Notes under the pieces: model-generated
Seen by the model: only the letters and a program-made list of their open reading frames with translations
Database searches by the model: none
Told to the model about the DNA's origin: nothing
Part shown: positions 25,161-38,200 of the stretch, piece by piece
How positions within the stretch are numbered: position 1 is the first letter of the stretch
Layout of the letters: each line of letters starts with the position of its first letter
Source of the DNA: Pampus argenteus
Taxonomy: Eukaryota; Chordata; Actinopteri; Scombriformes; Stromateidae
Assembly (NCBI GenBank): GCA_036937835.1
Contig: CM072876.1
Location: forward strand, 17,079,001-17,143,000
Length of the DNA: 64,000 nt
Direction of reading: 5' to 3'
Made by a program: the position numbers and the translations under genes

Positions 25161-25775
25161 CAGTGGTGCTCTTTTTTTTTATTTCAGTGTTCTGTGCTCC
25201 TGCCCTGATCCCTGTGTTTCCCCAACAATCAGCTCGTCACCTCTCCCCTGTTGCTTGATTAGTTCATAGTAGTTTGTATTTGAGGGTGGATTTTTTGTTG
25301 AGAGATCCATGGTTCAGTTTAGTCCGTTCTGTTTTTCCTGTTTCTGTCTAGTCTAGTCTAGTCTGTCCATTTTTGAGTATTAAAGTCATTGTTTCATTGA
25401 GCTGTCTCTGTTCTCTGCATTTGGGTCCAACACTCTGTTGAAGTGTGTGACAAGTAGTTTCCAACTTTTTTGTCTGACATCTTACAAAATGCAGTGTGTC
25501 AAATGTGTCACATTTCAGATGTCTATGAGTTGTTAACAGCTCAGATTTTTCCCTCTAAACTTCTCACATGGTTTCATTTTCAATAAATGTTTCACCAAAA
25601 CTCAAAGATTAGTGAAAAAGTCCAAAAACTGAAAAACAGATTTATGTATCAGACAGTTAGACAGACATCCGTTTTTTTTTTTTCCTTCTTTCCTTTCCCA
25701 TTAATCATCTCATGACCCCTCAGATTTATCTGGTGACCCTTTGGAAGGGCCCGACCCCTAGGTTGGGAACCACTG
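25161..25775 (-). mobile_element. hAT MITE with CAGTGGTT ends, copy 2, interrupted
   Basis: The right end, GGTTGGGAACCACTG at 25761-25775, is the complement of the family start CAGTGGTTCCCAACC, and the left end is CAGTGGT at 25161. The internal ATGTCTATGAGTTGTTAACA matches copy 1. After its first seven bases the left end is interrupted by about 285 bp of foreign sequence (25168-25453), after which the family sequence resumes with TTCCAACTTTTTTG. Confidence 0.7.
25168..25453 (+). mobile_element. Insertion inside the hAT MITE, possibly a retrotransposon end
   Basis: This segment is absent from the equivalent place in copy 1 (16800-16815). It contains CTAGTCTAGTCTAGTCTG and TATTAAAGTCATTGTTTCAT, and finishes TGAAGTGTGTGACA. 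The pattern, with a polyadenylation-like AAAGTC block and a terminal ACA, suggests a solo LTR or a LINE 3' end. No target duplication could be settled by eye, so the class is open. Confidence 0.4.
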
Positions 25776-25967
25776 GACTACAACAGTAACATGCTGCTCT
25801 AACACTGATGATCAGTCACTACTGTTACTGCAGTACTTTAACTACATCATGTATTTCTTACAGTTGTGTATTGGTACTTTTAGTTAACGACTGTACCTCA
25901 GACATGTCATCTAATGTGTGTTGTATAAAAGTGTCTATAAATAATAATGGCACTTAAAAAGTACTTT

Positions 25968-26262
25968 TTCTTTCTTCCTGAGAGTTTGATGAGAAGGTCA
26001 GTATCAGCGTCAGTACTTTGCAGGAAGCAATTAAGAAGAAGAGGAGGAAGAGGATTAGCCTAGTTTAGCACAAAGACTGGAAGCAGGGGAGAACAGCTAG
26101 CCTGGCTCTGTCCAAAGCTCAGAAAACACAACCCCCAGCATCTGTAAAACTCACTGATTAACATGTGTCTTATTGTATAATCTGTACACAAATATATAAA
26201 TTTAAAAAAATGATCACTTCTAGTTTTGGAGGAAGGTACGTACTGGAACTTGAAAAATAACT
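25968..26262 (+). mobile_element. Fish dispersed repeat, long copy
   Basis: This matches a repeat family common in percomorph genomes. It reads TTCCTGAGAGTTTGATGAGA (25976-25995), then TTTAGCACAAAGACTGGAAG, then ACAGCTAGCCTGGCTCTGTC (26091-26110), then AACTCACTGATTAACATGTG. Positions 17945-18012 look like the 5' part of the same family. It is non-coding; the minus-strand frame 26060-26302 is a by-product. The superfamily is unknown to me. Confidence 0.75.
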
Positions 26263-28003
26263 GTGTATCCATCTTTCCAGCACTTCTGTCCACCGTCTGC
26301 ACCGTAGCTCAGGTTGCCAGATACAGTCGATGAGCACAGGTTCATTTAAAAGCTCTTTATACAGGTGCCAATACTGGCAACCTCACTGAGGATTCTGCAA
26401 AGAGGTGATGGCAATTTATACTAATAATTAATACTTCTGTAATCTGTAATTTCCATGACAACTGAGCAATCTCTATCTGCTAAGGAAGATCACATGAGAT
26501 GATAAAAATTTCCCAAGGTCAAAAATAATATTGAAACTCCTACTGAATTCGTGCATGTCATCCATGGTATGATTCAAGCTTAGAGAAATATCACTGTCAA
26601 GGCAAATAAAGTACAGTGACTGTGGTTAAGGTCAAGGTTAGACAACCTGAATGGTCATGTGTTAGCACGCTAACTTTGGTTTGCCCATCTTGCCGAAGCG
26701 TGTAGGCATTACTTTCTCTCATTGCCCAACACACCCACACTTTATAAAGGACATAGTACTGCAAGCATTGGCACTGGATGTAAATGGCAAGTTGCAGAAT
26801 GATCCAATGTGGCTGTAATTCCCGGTATATTGGGGATAATGAGGTGTCGGTAGGTGTATTGTTCCACTTTGAACAGCAAGGCTAACTGTGTTCTCATGAA
26901 CATCTTCTCCAAAACGTGTATTCATTGTCCATCTTTTTATGCATTGCTGAATGAAAACATTTTAAATGAAGATGCTACTCTCACCATAGATTTTGCAGTT
27001 TTTGCACCGCAAGTGATCACATCTGGTTGTGGCCTCGGGTGGATTTTATACTTACGCAGAGCACCTCTCCGCCTGTGACAACCACTGGCTCACAGTTTCA
27101 AATGACCTCTCTCTCAATGACTACACCGTATACCACAGAGCCACACAGCAAAGAATGCCAATGACTTCTGAGTGAGTCATGTCAGCAGTGCTGTTTCACC
27201 ACAGTGAGCCTCTCTGCCAGTAACTGTCACACAGTTGACAACATGCAAAGCTGCAGAGAGTGTCATGGAACAAATTCAATTTATGTGTTTTTGGAGTTAT
27301 CATTATGCATGAAGAGAGAGATGCCTTCTTGGCCGACTAAGAATTCAAGCTGCACTGAGAGCGATCCAGCAGCAAGGTTTCCGTGCAGCTGCTGCATGAC
27401 AACTGTATCCCTCAAGGCGATATTCCTATATGTTAACACGTCATTGCAAGGCACTGCTGGGATGACACAGTCGGGGAGGAATACATATTTGATGACCTCC
27501 GAGTGAGAGATCAATGGATGATCAAAGAGAAGAGAAAGAAATATTAGAAATACACATATATCACTTGTTTCATTTAAGCATGGTGCCTGAATATTCAAGT
27601 TACGTAGATTTGAACTTTCATTAGTACAAAAAAAACGCTGTCAGTTAAAAAAAAAAAGTCATATTCTTTCTGATAGTGCACTTTCCCGACGCTCAGGGCC
27701 GGCGCGGTGTTACGACTGTCGCAAATACATTTGACATTTCCACTAGTGTAATAAAAGTGTGCGAAAGATGAAGAGAACTACTGACATTTATGGTAATAAA
27801 AAGAGCAGTAGGCAATGCACTGTATGTGTTTGACCTCATCCCGGGAAGGGTGTTGACTATGCATTGCTTTTTTGAAGTGTCCAAGTAAATGAAAGGCAAC
27901 TGGTAAAATAATAAGGCAGAGAGGTGCTGGCAGACTGGGACACGCTGTGTTTGAGGTTGAAGGAGGGGAACAAAAGAATGACATTCTGCTAGTCGCAAAC
28001 AAT

Positions 28004-28026
28004 AAAAAAAAAAAAAAAAAAAAAAA
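28004..28026. repeat. Poly(A) run
   Basis: Twenty-three consecutive A. No retroposon body is recognised upstream, so it may be a simple slippage tract. Confidence 0.9.
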
Positions 28027-30219
28027 GGACATTTGTAATCCCTGCTATCACCAACAAAAAAAGTATATCAGAGAGCACGCATGACCTGCCTCACAAGGTA
28101 GAGGGCTTACAGCATGTCCTTCAACACTTCAAGGCACAACATGGGAAAGAGCTCCACTCTTACATACAACACTGACTGTGGCACTTTTATTTTCCCAACA
28201 GGCCCTGAAGGGGATCGGTTTCATTGGCAAATTATTTAATGATATATTAGTTTAATTCAACTTCAATCATCTTGTGACTTGTGCCATGTCATAAACGGAC
28301 ATACTCTCTAGTCGCCCTCTCAAAATCACATGTAACTGTTTATTTAACATATATAATAAAATATATGCATTGGCATGTATTTGTGATTGGAAGAATCACA
28401 AACACCAACATGCTATAGTATGTCACAGCAGCATAATACCATATTAAGCTATGAGCAGTTCACGCATGGAATGCAGGTTTATTCCTAATCAGAAGACAAT
28501 ATATTGTTACTCACTGCTATAAGGGAAGCAATAGAACACAGCATTCTTACTTTAGAACACTCTCACTCACTAGAGAGCAGCCTAAAACATTAATAACTGA
28601 ATTCATTGAAGACCATACTTCAAAACGCACACATCATAACTTCACACTGCAGTGACGTCCTCTTGCTCTCATTAGAAGCATGTCACACTCCCAGAAAAAG
28701 ACAGAAATAACATAACTTCCTACTACTTACTACTACTAACCAATTCATACGCCCTGTAACCAGTGAGACATGGAAATTGTGAGATGGGGAGCCAGCTACA
28801 TAATTAATCGTCCAGCAGCATCACAATGAACACACTATGCATCTGAAATTTACAGCAAAGCCATACGTAATATAAAATAGTGAGCCGGCGGTGGTCTTGT
28901 ACTAATGAAAGTCTTTTTTTTTTCTCAATTGATTTTATTTAGTAAACTTTTTTTGTGAAAACTCCAAAAAGAAGAGCTACTTCCTACTCTTTTTTATTTG
29001 TATTTATTTTATTGTCCCAGTTGTTTCTAAGAATACTGGAAGAAAAGCATTGATCTGAAGGGGCGCACACTTCCTGACACTGATGCTGAGTAGTCATAAA
29101 ATAGGAATTAAGAGGCCTGTTTGCTATTGAGAAAAGAAAAGGATTCGAAATGATCCTTTTTGGTCATTGTATACACTTTTTTCTCCATCAGTGGGTGTAA
29201 TTTAAGACAAACTTGTAGCAGGATGTGCTACTAAACTGTGCACAGTAATAGACACGATGGAGGCTAATTCAGATGCATCAGATCATGTGTGGGTGGTGGA
29301 GCTCTTTTTTTTATTTTTTTATTTTTTTTACAGTCTCTTAACTGCACCTTCTACTTAAAAGATGCACTTAGAGTTGTGTTTGTGCAGCACACACTACTCA
29401 AGGTCCTCAAGGAGAAATTGTTATTGCTATTCGCACTATATGGAATCATCTGATAGACTAGATAAAGAGTGATTTATCGCGTGGGCCCTCCTCTTTCCTT
29501 TGACTCCAGCAAAACAATGGCAGTAATTCTTCTGGATGTCCAGACTGTCACTGCTGTAATCAGGGCCTGCCACGCTCCGGAGTGAGGAGCCCACTCTTTT
29601 GGAACATTCCACATTCAAGGTCCATTAGCTGCGAGCAGTGCAGTACTTCAGCCTACTCTAACATGTCCTTGAAAGAAAACGGCTAGAGAACCATGAAATG
29701 TTGGTCACATATTGAGGAGTTCTGAGACAGAGGTAGATATTACCACATTATAACCGATGGCATTAATCTCGCCAAGCTCTGAAACGTGAAGCGAGATCCT
29801 CGTGAACGCTGAAGTGAAACCTTCATTTGCTGTTTGAGCGGTAACTAGGTTAAATGGACCTGGTGGCTTTAATGGAGCCATCACTGCAGCAGTGAGGCAT
29901 AACTGCAGAAATTATCTGCAAACCCTTGAAAATAAAATGTGGTCTCTGTAGAATGTGGTTTATCTCCACTTGTTAAAAAAAAAAAAATGTTAATGCCATG
30001 CATTACTGGCTCTGAGGTGAAAGGAAACATCCACCTGCGGATACTCTTACGCTGTTAGATATCATCATTTTGTGATGTTCAGTATGTCCCAGGAGTGATG
30101 AAGTGTTGTAATTTACTTTTTTTTGGTGGAACCCTGTTACCTCAAGCTGCTTCATCTACTTCAAGCAGCGATTTCCTGCATTTCCCAAAATGGATTTTGA
30201 CAGTCCCCAGAGAAGAGGC

Positions 30220-30221
<2 letters not shown>

Positions 30222-30263
<42 letters not shown>
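30222..30263. repeat. (GT)n microsatellite
   Basis: About 20 GT units, the longest GT tract in the window. The plus-strand frame 30095-30301 reads it as Cys-Val repeats, an artefact. Confidence 0.95.
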
Positions 30264-30266
<3 letters not shown>

Positions 30267-31261
30267 AACAGCCCAGTATGTTTCCAGCTCAGAAAAAGTA
30301 ACACAGAGGAAGTCATTGTATGTGGTTTAAAAAAAGTGAAATACTAAAACCTGACATTCCTTATTGCTGCTTGAGTGTTATGAAACAGCACTCAGGGTCA
30401 CTGCATGCTGGAGCAAGAAAAGCACACTAATACCGACCGCTCTGTCACAATAATGAAGTGGACTTTCTGCTTTTGTGCCATTGTTGTGACGTCCACTGGG
30501 GATATAAAAGCTTCTTTATTTGGGAGCTCGGCCGGTCATAAACCTGTTTTACTTGCACATGTTTAGATATACACACTACCTGCTACAGTGCTGTTTTACA
30601 GAAGGGAAAAGTAGTACAACATTTAGAGGAAAATCCACCGGGGAAGGCTATGAGATGAAGGTGAAAGCTAATGGACCCTGGATAAAGTTGTTTTTTTTGG
30701 TCAAACTACAGTTGACTGTGATGCATGACCAACAGTTGGATGGTAGCATCGCTCATGATTCCAGAGAACAGAAAGCTTATCACAGCTGGATGTAGGATGA
30801 GGCGACCTGTCAAATACCGTCACTGTATCACACCTCTGTGTCTGATCACAGATGTACAAAGTGTCCTTTAGCATCTGTATGAGATGCACCAAGCTCTCAA
30901 CTCATTAATATAGACCCATTCGCTGCAATATTAGACGCCCTGCTCCGGCCTTCCATTGATTCCAATAATAACCCTCCTGCAGCGATATAAAACACTGTGG
31001 AGGACTGGCCCGACGTTACCATGACGAGGTTTTCTTTGCATGATATCCTTATTTCTTAACACAAAAATGTCCTAGAGCAATATGGTTAATGTTATGGCCA
31101 TCAGTTTTAATTATTTATCTATAGATCTTGAGAAATGAAGATGTTTTTTTGTTGTTTGTTTTGGATAGCCGAAGACTACAGTACCCATGATCCTCAGCCA
31201 CCATTGCTATGAAGATAAGACACTTTGCATTATAAAATCTTAATTACTGAATGTATTCCAA

Positions 31262-31345
31262 GATTTATATGCAGCAGGAAGACTTGATGTGACTAACTCA
31301 CACTGATGAAGACTCATAGAAGCTTCACATCTACCTTACATGACC
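31262..31345 (-). mobile_element. Dispersed fish repeat, short inverted copy
   Basis: On the minus strand this reads GTAGATGTGAAGCTTCTATG, then TCTTCATCAGTGTGAGTTAG, then TCACATCAAGT. The same order with few differences occurs on the plus strand at 40190-40246. Similarity stops outside this core, so it is a fragment of the family annotated at 40190-40512. Confidence 0.7.
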
Positions 31346-33699
31346 GTGTGGACACACTGTGGATTTTGGCCTCCATCTATTAAACTGAAAGCACATTTGA
31401 CGCCATCAGAAATACGAAATAACTTATATATAATGAATAACGATATAACGTGAACATAGTAGTGTAGAAGTAATGGAGTGAGTAATATTATATAATGTAC
31501 TGTATTTGGTACAATGATGCATCGGTTAATAGTAAGTAATTGCTGTATGTTAATATTTTGAACGTGAGTACTTCTAGATAGTACCTTTATCTCATCTTTG
31601 GTAGCCGGTGCAGTTCTTGTGCAGGGGAAATCATTGAGCACGTGAGAAGCCCTGTTTGTTTATGTGGACTGGCCTGCTACCCTGCACACTGTCTGCTGGG
31701 TCGAGGTGGAAAGGGAAGGATTGTTCTCAGGTCATGGATGAAGGGATATTTGAGCCCAAAAGCCTGCAGTGTCTACAGTCCCATGACTGAGGAGATTGTG
31801 TATGTGAACCAAGAGTGAAATGTGCCCTAAGCCTCCTCTCACAAAACCTCTCACATTTGACGCCTGGAATAAGTGCTTCCCTGTCCCACATCCATGCAAG
31901 AATAAAGATCTACAGTATGATCGATCAAAAGTCTGGTTCCATTTATGAAAATGTGTTATGTGATATGAATTAAGAAAATCTTTGTAGTCCGTTGCTTTTA
32001 TATGCAGTTTATAGTGGATGTAAACAGCATATTGTGTCCATTTGGGTACCAATCAGAAACTTGAGCTCTACTGATCAGAGTAAACCTTGTTTGCAGCTGA
32101 CTCCCTCGCGTTTCTTCCTCTTAGAGCATTGGCCACACATTCCAAGCCATAATGGAAAAGTTTGCTTTGGTGCTTTTTTCTATTTGATTTGTTTACATGG
32201 CCCATTTAAAACCAAACCACAGCTTGCAAAACAAAAGTTAGACACTGTCATCCCATGAGGGTAAAGTTTTCTGCAGTGGTTCTATCAGCATAGTGGACAT
32301 TTCTGAGCTCTTTGTTGTTATTTACCTTCATACAGGTTGGGGGAAGAATGTCATCATCCAAACATATTAAAATAAATAACCACGAGCCCAGTGAGAATGT
32401 TTGCACCGCTTATTATGTCTGCATGACATAATCTAAGATTCTAATAATCTAATAATCATTGTACATTTCAGATGCTCTTTGAACAATTGGATAATCATCT
32501 TACACAAATAAATAATTTGCTAAAATATAAATCAAATGACGCATTCTTCTTTCATCTCTCTTTATAAGCTCATTCCATACTAACTATTTCATACACTGCT
32601 GCTGCGTCTGCTGATAAGATATAACACTGATCTCTCATAACCTTTTATACAGATAGCAGGGGGAAGGGTTTCCCCTGGAACCATTCAGCTCCTTTTCCAG
32701 GAATCAGCTCTGATCGCAGCGGTGAACAGTGTTTGGCTTTCACATCACATGAACCTGGCTTTATTGAGTAAAATATCTCATGCAGTCATTTCCAATTGCA
32801 CTGTCACTTCACGTAATGAACTCTCACCTACCAAAAAAAAACAAAAACAGCTCTCCAGAGTTTATACAGGAACCCATTTGTGTGGCCTCTGATAAATCTG
32901 TTGGCCAGGTGTTTCTACCCGGTCCTTAAATGTAGCAGGAAACATCCTCCTCACTGTAAAATTGGCTCAAGCCAAATGTGGCGAGAAACGACTCTGCGCA
33001 TTAAAATCTCCTGTTGATCAAAGTGTGCAGAGCGAACACCCTGCCAGTCCTGTTGAAGTAATGGTTAGGAGCCTCTTGCTGTGAGTTTGTTCCGCACGCT
33101 GACCAGACTCCCTGAAAGAAGAAGCCTCTCCTGTGGCACCATGCGGCCAGACAGAACATTCTCATCCTCCCTGACATTCTCATGTGCCTGCAGCCAGGGG
33201 AGAGAGCTTTTCATGCTCCACTGTTTCCACAGAAAGCAGTGTGACTTCAACTTCCAACCACTGGGAGACTGGGACCCGTTTTCCCCCACTGTACTGTGAG
33301 TCAGACACTACATGCCACTTTCACCTGGATGAGTTTTCTGGAAAAAAATAAAAATAAAAAAGCAGGATCCATACACATGAAAGACATTATGCATGAGAAT
33401 GATCAATTGGCCATATGGTAATTAACATTTTCCACCATTTTCACTGGCCATGTGAAAATAATCTAAATCCAAAAATAGAAGAGGACATACGGGAACGAAA
33501 ATGTGTAACCCTGATGACAAATGCAACATATTTAAACCAGTACAATAATTTTATGCAATAATTCTACTGTGCAACACTATAGCATTAAAACTGCATTTAT
33601 ACTGTACATTTCAACTGATACTTTTAGTTATAATACTCTTGCATGAACACATTTATAGATACGTAAATTTTATAGTGTTATATTGTATCATGGTGCATT
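31346..33699. other. Unique non-coding DNA, no gene recognised
   Basis: No gene or element recognised. Three mutually overlapping frames at 33001-33299 (two minus, one plus) make none of them credible. Short A runs occur near 32830 and 33342. Confidence 0.55.
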
Positions 33700-33873
33700 T
33701 TTATTCATGTATATTGTGGTATAATGCACATATTTCTACATGTTTCCTGTTTTTCCTATATTTTCTACTTTGAATTTCCCTATGCTTCTATATATTTCCA
33801 CTCTGGAATTTGAACAGCTGTATTGTAACCCAGTTTCCCCTCAGGGATCAACAGAGTGTTTCTGATTCTGATA
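33700..33873 (+). mobile_element. LINE-like 3' end with TTCTGA tail
   Basis: The sequence CAGTTTCCCCTCAGGGATCA (33831-33850) followed by ACAGAGTGTTTCTGATTCTGAT is the hallmark of a fish retroposon 3' end, where the usual form is 'TTTCCCC..GGGATCAATAAAGT' and a short TTCTGA-type tail. Only two tail units remain. The AT-rich DNA upstream is probably its 3' untranslated region. No coding part is visible. Confidence 0.6.
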
Positions 33874-34329
33874 TAAACAGATGTTCCGTTCTTTATCTGA
33901 CCCGAGGACCCGTGCGTGGTTGCCTCAGCAACTCGACTCAAGAATAAAATGTAATTGCAGCAACAATGATGTCATGAAATCAAGTGTAATATCTGGGTTT
34001 ATACCCGTATTTAAGGTTTACAGTCAGTCAATCATGTGAGCTGTAGGCCATCACGGAGCTCATTTCTCATGCTTGAGAACGAAGCAATCCAAAATGAAAT
34101 GAAAGTAGGGAAGTAGGAGTCAGAAATAAATAAATAAATACAAAACTTGGATATTGCTTTAATTCTATTACCAGCTTGGACACATACAAAATTAAAAAAA
34201 AAAAAAAATATTCAGCAGAACATCCGTGAAATGATGAGCTTAATATCCAAATGAGATCCACAGTTGGGTGATGCGTCATCTGCTCTGATAAAATGATTGC
34301 TGGCATGAAATCTAAACTCCTGATAGAAT

Positions 34330-34640
34330 AATGGCTCTTTAATGGTTATCTCAAGACTTGTAAAGCAGTTCCACTTCAGATTAAATAGCCATGCATATAA
34401 AGCTCATATGGAATGAAAGGCATTAAATACAGAGACTATAAGCATTGTGAATCATAAATGCCAATGCATAGGGATTTAGCAGTGTTCTTAAGTGCGCTAT
34501 TAAAGCCGTCAATTTGCATTAATCGGCTTTAAAGTGGCTGAAGAGCAAATTAAAATCTTAGTTTCAATAAGGTTTATTTTCTATATGTTATAGTGGCGGT
34601 TCCACAGTCTCAGCTGGAATCCTCTTAAGGAGAGGGGGAC
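34330..34640. promoter_or_regulatory. Candidate enhancer-like non-coding element
   Basis: About 300 bp of repeat-free sequence with at least six ATTA/TAAT homeodomain cores. It also has a perfect POU octamer ATTTGCAT (34512-34519) in the loop of an exact 9-bp inverted repeat, TTAAAGCCG (34500-34508) and CGGCTTTAA (34524-34532). No promoter or transcript is visible. The call rests on motif density alone; conservation between species, which would decide it, cannot be seen here. Confidence 0.3.
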
Positions 34641-37600
34641 GCGTCTTTCATGCTGTCCTGCATTCTCACCGTTCCACCGGTGGAAACACAGAGTGGAAAC
34701 CGGTGACCCGTCACACAAAAATACACATTTTTATTTTCCAGTCTGAAAATGGACTAATTCATCTACTAATTCACCCCATTAATTATTTGAGGGAGACTGA
34801 GGACAACATTTGCTTTTGGGCCCATATATGTAGACGGTAATTATGATCCTCAGTCATACAGAAACATTTTTAACACTGTTGTTTAAACAAATATTAGAAA
34901 GACTGGTTTCGAGGGTGTTCAGCCATGCTAGTGTTAGCACTAAACGCTGAGTACAGATGAGGCTGATGGCAACGCCGGTAGTTTTGTATTTGACCATAAA
35001 CTTGTTTTATGGGACTAAAGCAAGAAGAACGAGATCATCCAAGATCCGACTCAATGATATGGGTGGTTAAAGCATCAATTATGTTACCGCAAGCAAAAAT
35101 TAAATATAGTTTATTATATAACCCATACTCTTTGTGATGAAAGACTATCCCAAACAATGGATAACAGTGTTGTCACATGATCAGAAATGTCATAAAAGTA
35201 GATTCTATTAATTCAGGTCTTTTCTATCACACAGACAGTTAGACCATTGTTTAGGAAAACTCAGGCTAAGCAACATTATCTGGTTTATATACCGATTACA
35301 CTGCTTAATTCACATTTAATTAACTCTGGCTTAAACAAAGAGGAGATGCAGTGTGAGATCACTCAGGAATGCACTCCTTAGATTTATGACAGTGGTCTGG
35401 AAATAAGTGAAACCCAAAAGGGGAGTCTCTATCCATTTTAATGTGGCGTTATCTTGTCTTCAGTGCCTCGTTCCTCAGTTCAAATGAGCCAAGGCCTTAA
35501 ATGCTTACAGTTCAGCTGTTAATTTAAGTTGCATGCTGTCTCTCAAAAGAGGTTCTGAAAGCACCAGTGTTTGATCTGTTGAGTGTCATTTGTCTAACCT
35601 CCACTTGGGAGGAGAAGTAAGAAAGGGGTCAGTTCATCTCTTGGGTCTGTCCTCCATTCTTAGGTATAAAATGTATTGTGTTCTAGAGAACTTTAATTCA
35701 ACTCCAAAGTGTTTCATGTGACTGACCCCCCAGAATGCAAAACCAACTCCATGTATCCATGCCAATAGTGCTTAATAAAATTAATTACTTGAGTTCCCAG
35801 AAAAAAGGTTTGCATAGTTTGTGGCTACTGGCAATGATTAAAAAAAAAAAAAAAAATCTCATAACCTCTCACACATGTTGATGAGTTATGATACCTACAT
35901 CCACAGAACATAACAGATCATAAGTTTAAAGTATTAAAAGTCTTCAATACACGTGTAAATGTATTGAGAAATATGACCAGATACCCGAAACAACATGTGA
36001 TTCTAACAGTAGGGTGAGAATCTAATCAATAATGTCGATCACTTAGTCTCTCAATCTGAGGTGCAGTAAACCTTTTATCTGCAGTTTTGGCAACGATTGC
36101 TCACTCCTTGTCTGCATTACATATGATGATGTTTTTGACCTGCCAAAACTGATTAATCTGTGGTTCTTTCAAGCCATATGACCTCAGCCTGTACTCATTG
36201 CTGTTAGTATCATCATGCTAATATGATTAGTTGATTTCCAAATATGCACCAACCATATGCTAGAATTAAAAACAGTTACAGGGTAAATGATCATTTGTTG
36301 TATTTGGGCCACTCCCGGTATGCATGATATTTCCGATCAATAACATGTCATTTAGAGCATTATTCAATGACACGTTGCATTCTGTTGTATTTGAGCTGTA
36401 AAACATTCTGACAGGCATCAGATAAAGACTCATCACTCGGCGCGGCCATATTGTTTTCCTACCTTTCTCATCAGAAGCCGTTTCCTTCCAGACGCTGTTT
36501 TGTGATTTGTGCAAAAGAAATAAGCCCTCTGTCTCAAATGCCACTTGTCAAATGGATTTGACTGACACAGATTGCAGAGGATACGGTTTCAGACCACAAA
36601 TTTCCAGCCTTGACATACTTGGCAAATCTGGCTTACCAGTGAGGCATAAAGAACTGTCGTGTTCCCTCAGAGAGGTTTACTTTGGAGAAAACTTTGTCTT
36701 TCAGACCTTTGACAGCATCTCATGCTTTACTTTCCCGTCATTTATGACCCTGAATGTTGTAACCATTGTTAAAACCTCCTGCATTTCTTCTGGAAAAACA
36801 TATTAGACACATATTATTGTTGCAAGCAGCGTATTTGTTTTATATTATTTGGAGTGTCTGGATTCTTCTTTTGGTTTTAGCACAGTTTTTGTTCGTTTTT
36901 TTTTTTGTTTTTTTTTCCATTTTCCAAGAGCAACAATGTTTTTTGATCTACATGGCATTAAACAGAGCAAACAGTCTACTCATTTTCAGAGTACTTATAT
37001 TAATATCTTAATACATGTCTGGATCTTTAATTAGAGCAGCTTTTTTTAATGAAAAAGAATGTGTGATTGCTATGCACACTGATTTGCCATACTTTTTTAT
37101 GGCTTGAATACCATATGCATATGAAAACTCATGAATCTTAATGTATTACTGACAATAAAAATATACATAAACAAATAACAAAATGTATTTAATAAATCTC
37201 CATCTGATTGGAAACAGTGTCACTATTTCATTATAGCATTCCATTCGTCCATTTGCATGTTGTTATTGGATTTAATGCAACTATTCAAACATTGCTCTTA
37301 ATCCTGATGAGACAAGCTAAATAAATATGCACATTTATGGGAATTTTATAAAAAATAAAGAAACTACATCAAATTATGCACTAATCTATATAGAGTATAA
37401 ACCGTATATGTAGCATTAAGAGGGCAAAAGCAGGGATGGAAGTCAACTGCGTCACTTGGCTTCAGGACCTTCCTATTTCACATGGATGAATGTCACTTTT
37501 TTTTTGACCGCTGTATAATGCAGAGGTCCCCATGCACTTCCACTGCATCTATAACTCAGTCAGTGGTCGGTGAGTTTTCACACCAAAGTCATTTAAAAGT

Positions 37601-37839
37601 CAGCATCAATGTGCACAGAGATCACATTTTCTTCAAGAAATGCTTCTATAATCTTAAAATATGTGCGAGTAGAACTAACCGTTGTGTTGCAGTAAGGCCC
37701 ATAATTTCCAAGCAGTAAACAGAAAATGTATCAAATAATTCGATTTCAAACAGCAACAATGAAGCAAGGGTAAATAAAGCAAGCAATTGCCTTGATGATG
37801 CATGTTTGCAGTAAAAATGTTGCTTTCAAAAAGGCCCAG

Positions 37840-38200
37840 AGTGCAGCTGTATTTCCAGACCAGCTCCTGGTTATAGAATTCAGCTGCTGTTCTATGATTC
37901 CATCTGAGGGCCTTTATTTTGCAGACTGTCACAGGTAATTGTGCAATAGATCTCTGCCAGATGGTGACCCTCTGCCAGTGATGCAGTAATGGGGACTGGA
38001 CTCTCGCAGGTTAATTTTCCCTGGCTCGGTGAGAGATTTTCCAGGAGCCCCCTTGCGCTTTGATACAGTTTAAGATCCACATCCTCAGCCGAGCGTTTTC
38101 CCTGCCATACAGCCAGAACAATTTACAGACTCCAGGCTTCATAGAATTTGTCATTTTAGCTGCATGTGGTTTCAGCTGCACCCTTTGAAATGATGACAAA
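37840..38200. promoter_or_regulatory. Candidate conserved non-coding element
   Basis: A repeat-free, balanced-composition stretch with E-box-like CAGCTG (37851, 37881 and 38172 regions) and no open frame with a recognisable product. Minus-strand frames across it (37675-37932, 37892-38080, 38011-38199) overlap one another in different phases and show no motif. This is a weak call by appearance only. Confidence 0.2.

Larger units (their letters stand above)
24945..25870 (-). mobile_element. Composite non-autonomous hAT-like element, copy 2
   Basis: This is the inverted relative of 15229-17021. The plus strand here reads GATGCTACTTTATACTTTGA near 24998 and TACTGCAGTACTTTAACTAC near 25825, complements of blocks in copy 1. 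It has a single 47-bp-type unit (about 25815-25850) and lacks the CCGTATTTTTC insertion. It also lacks about 55 bp next to the nested hAT MITE that copy 1 retains, so the two copies have separate deletion histories. Confidence 0.75.
26263..31261. other. Unique non-coding DNA, no gene recognised
   Basis: No gene or classified transposon. Frames around 27204-27598 lie on opposite strands over the same bases and show no motif. Contents are a 23-base poly(A) run at 28004-28026, a (GT)n tract at 30222-30263 and several shorter T runs (28910-28925, 29310-29330). Confidence 0.55.
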
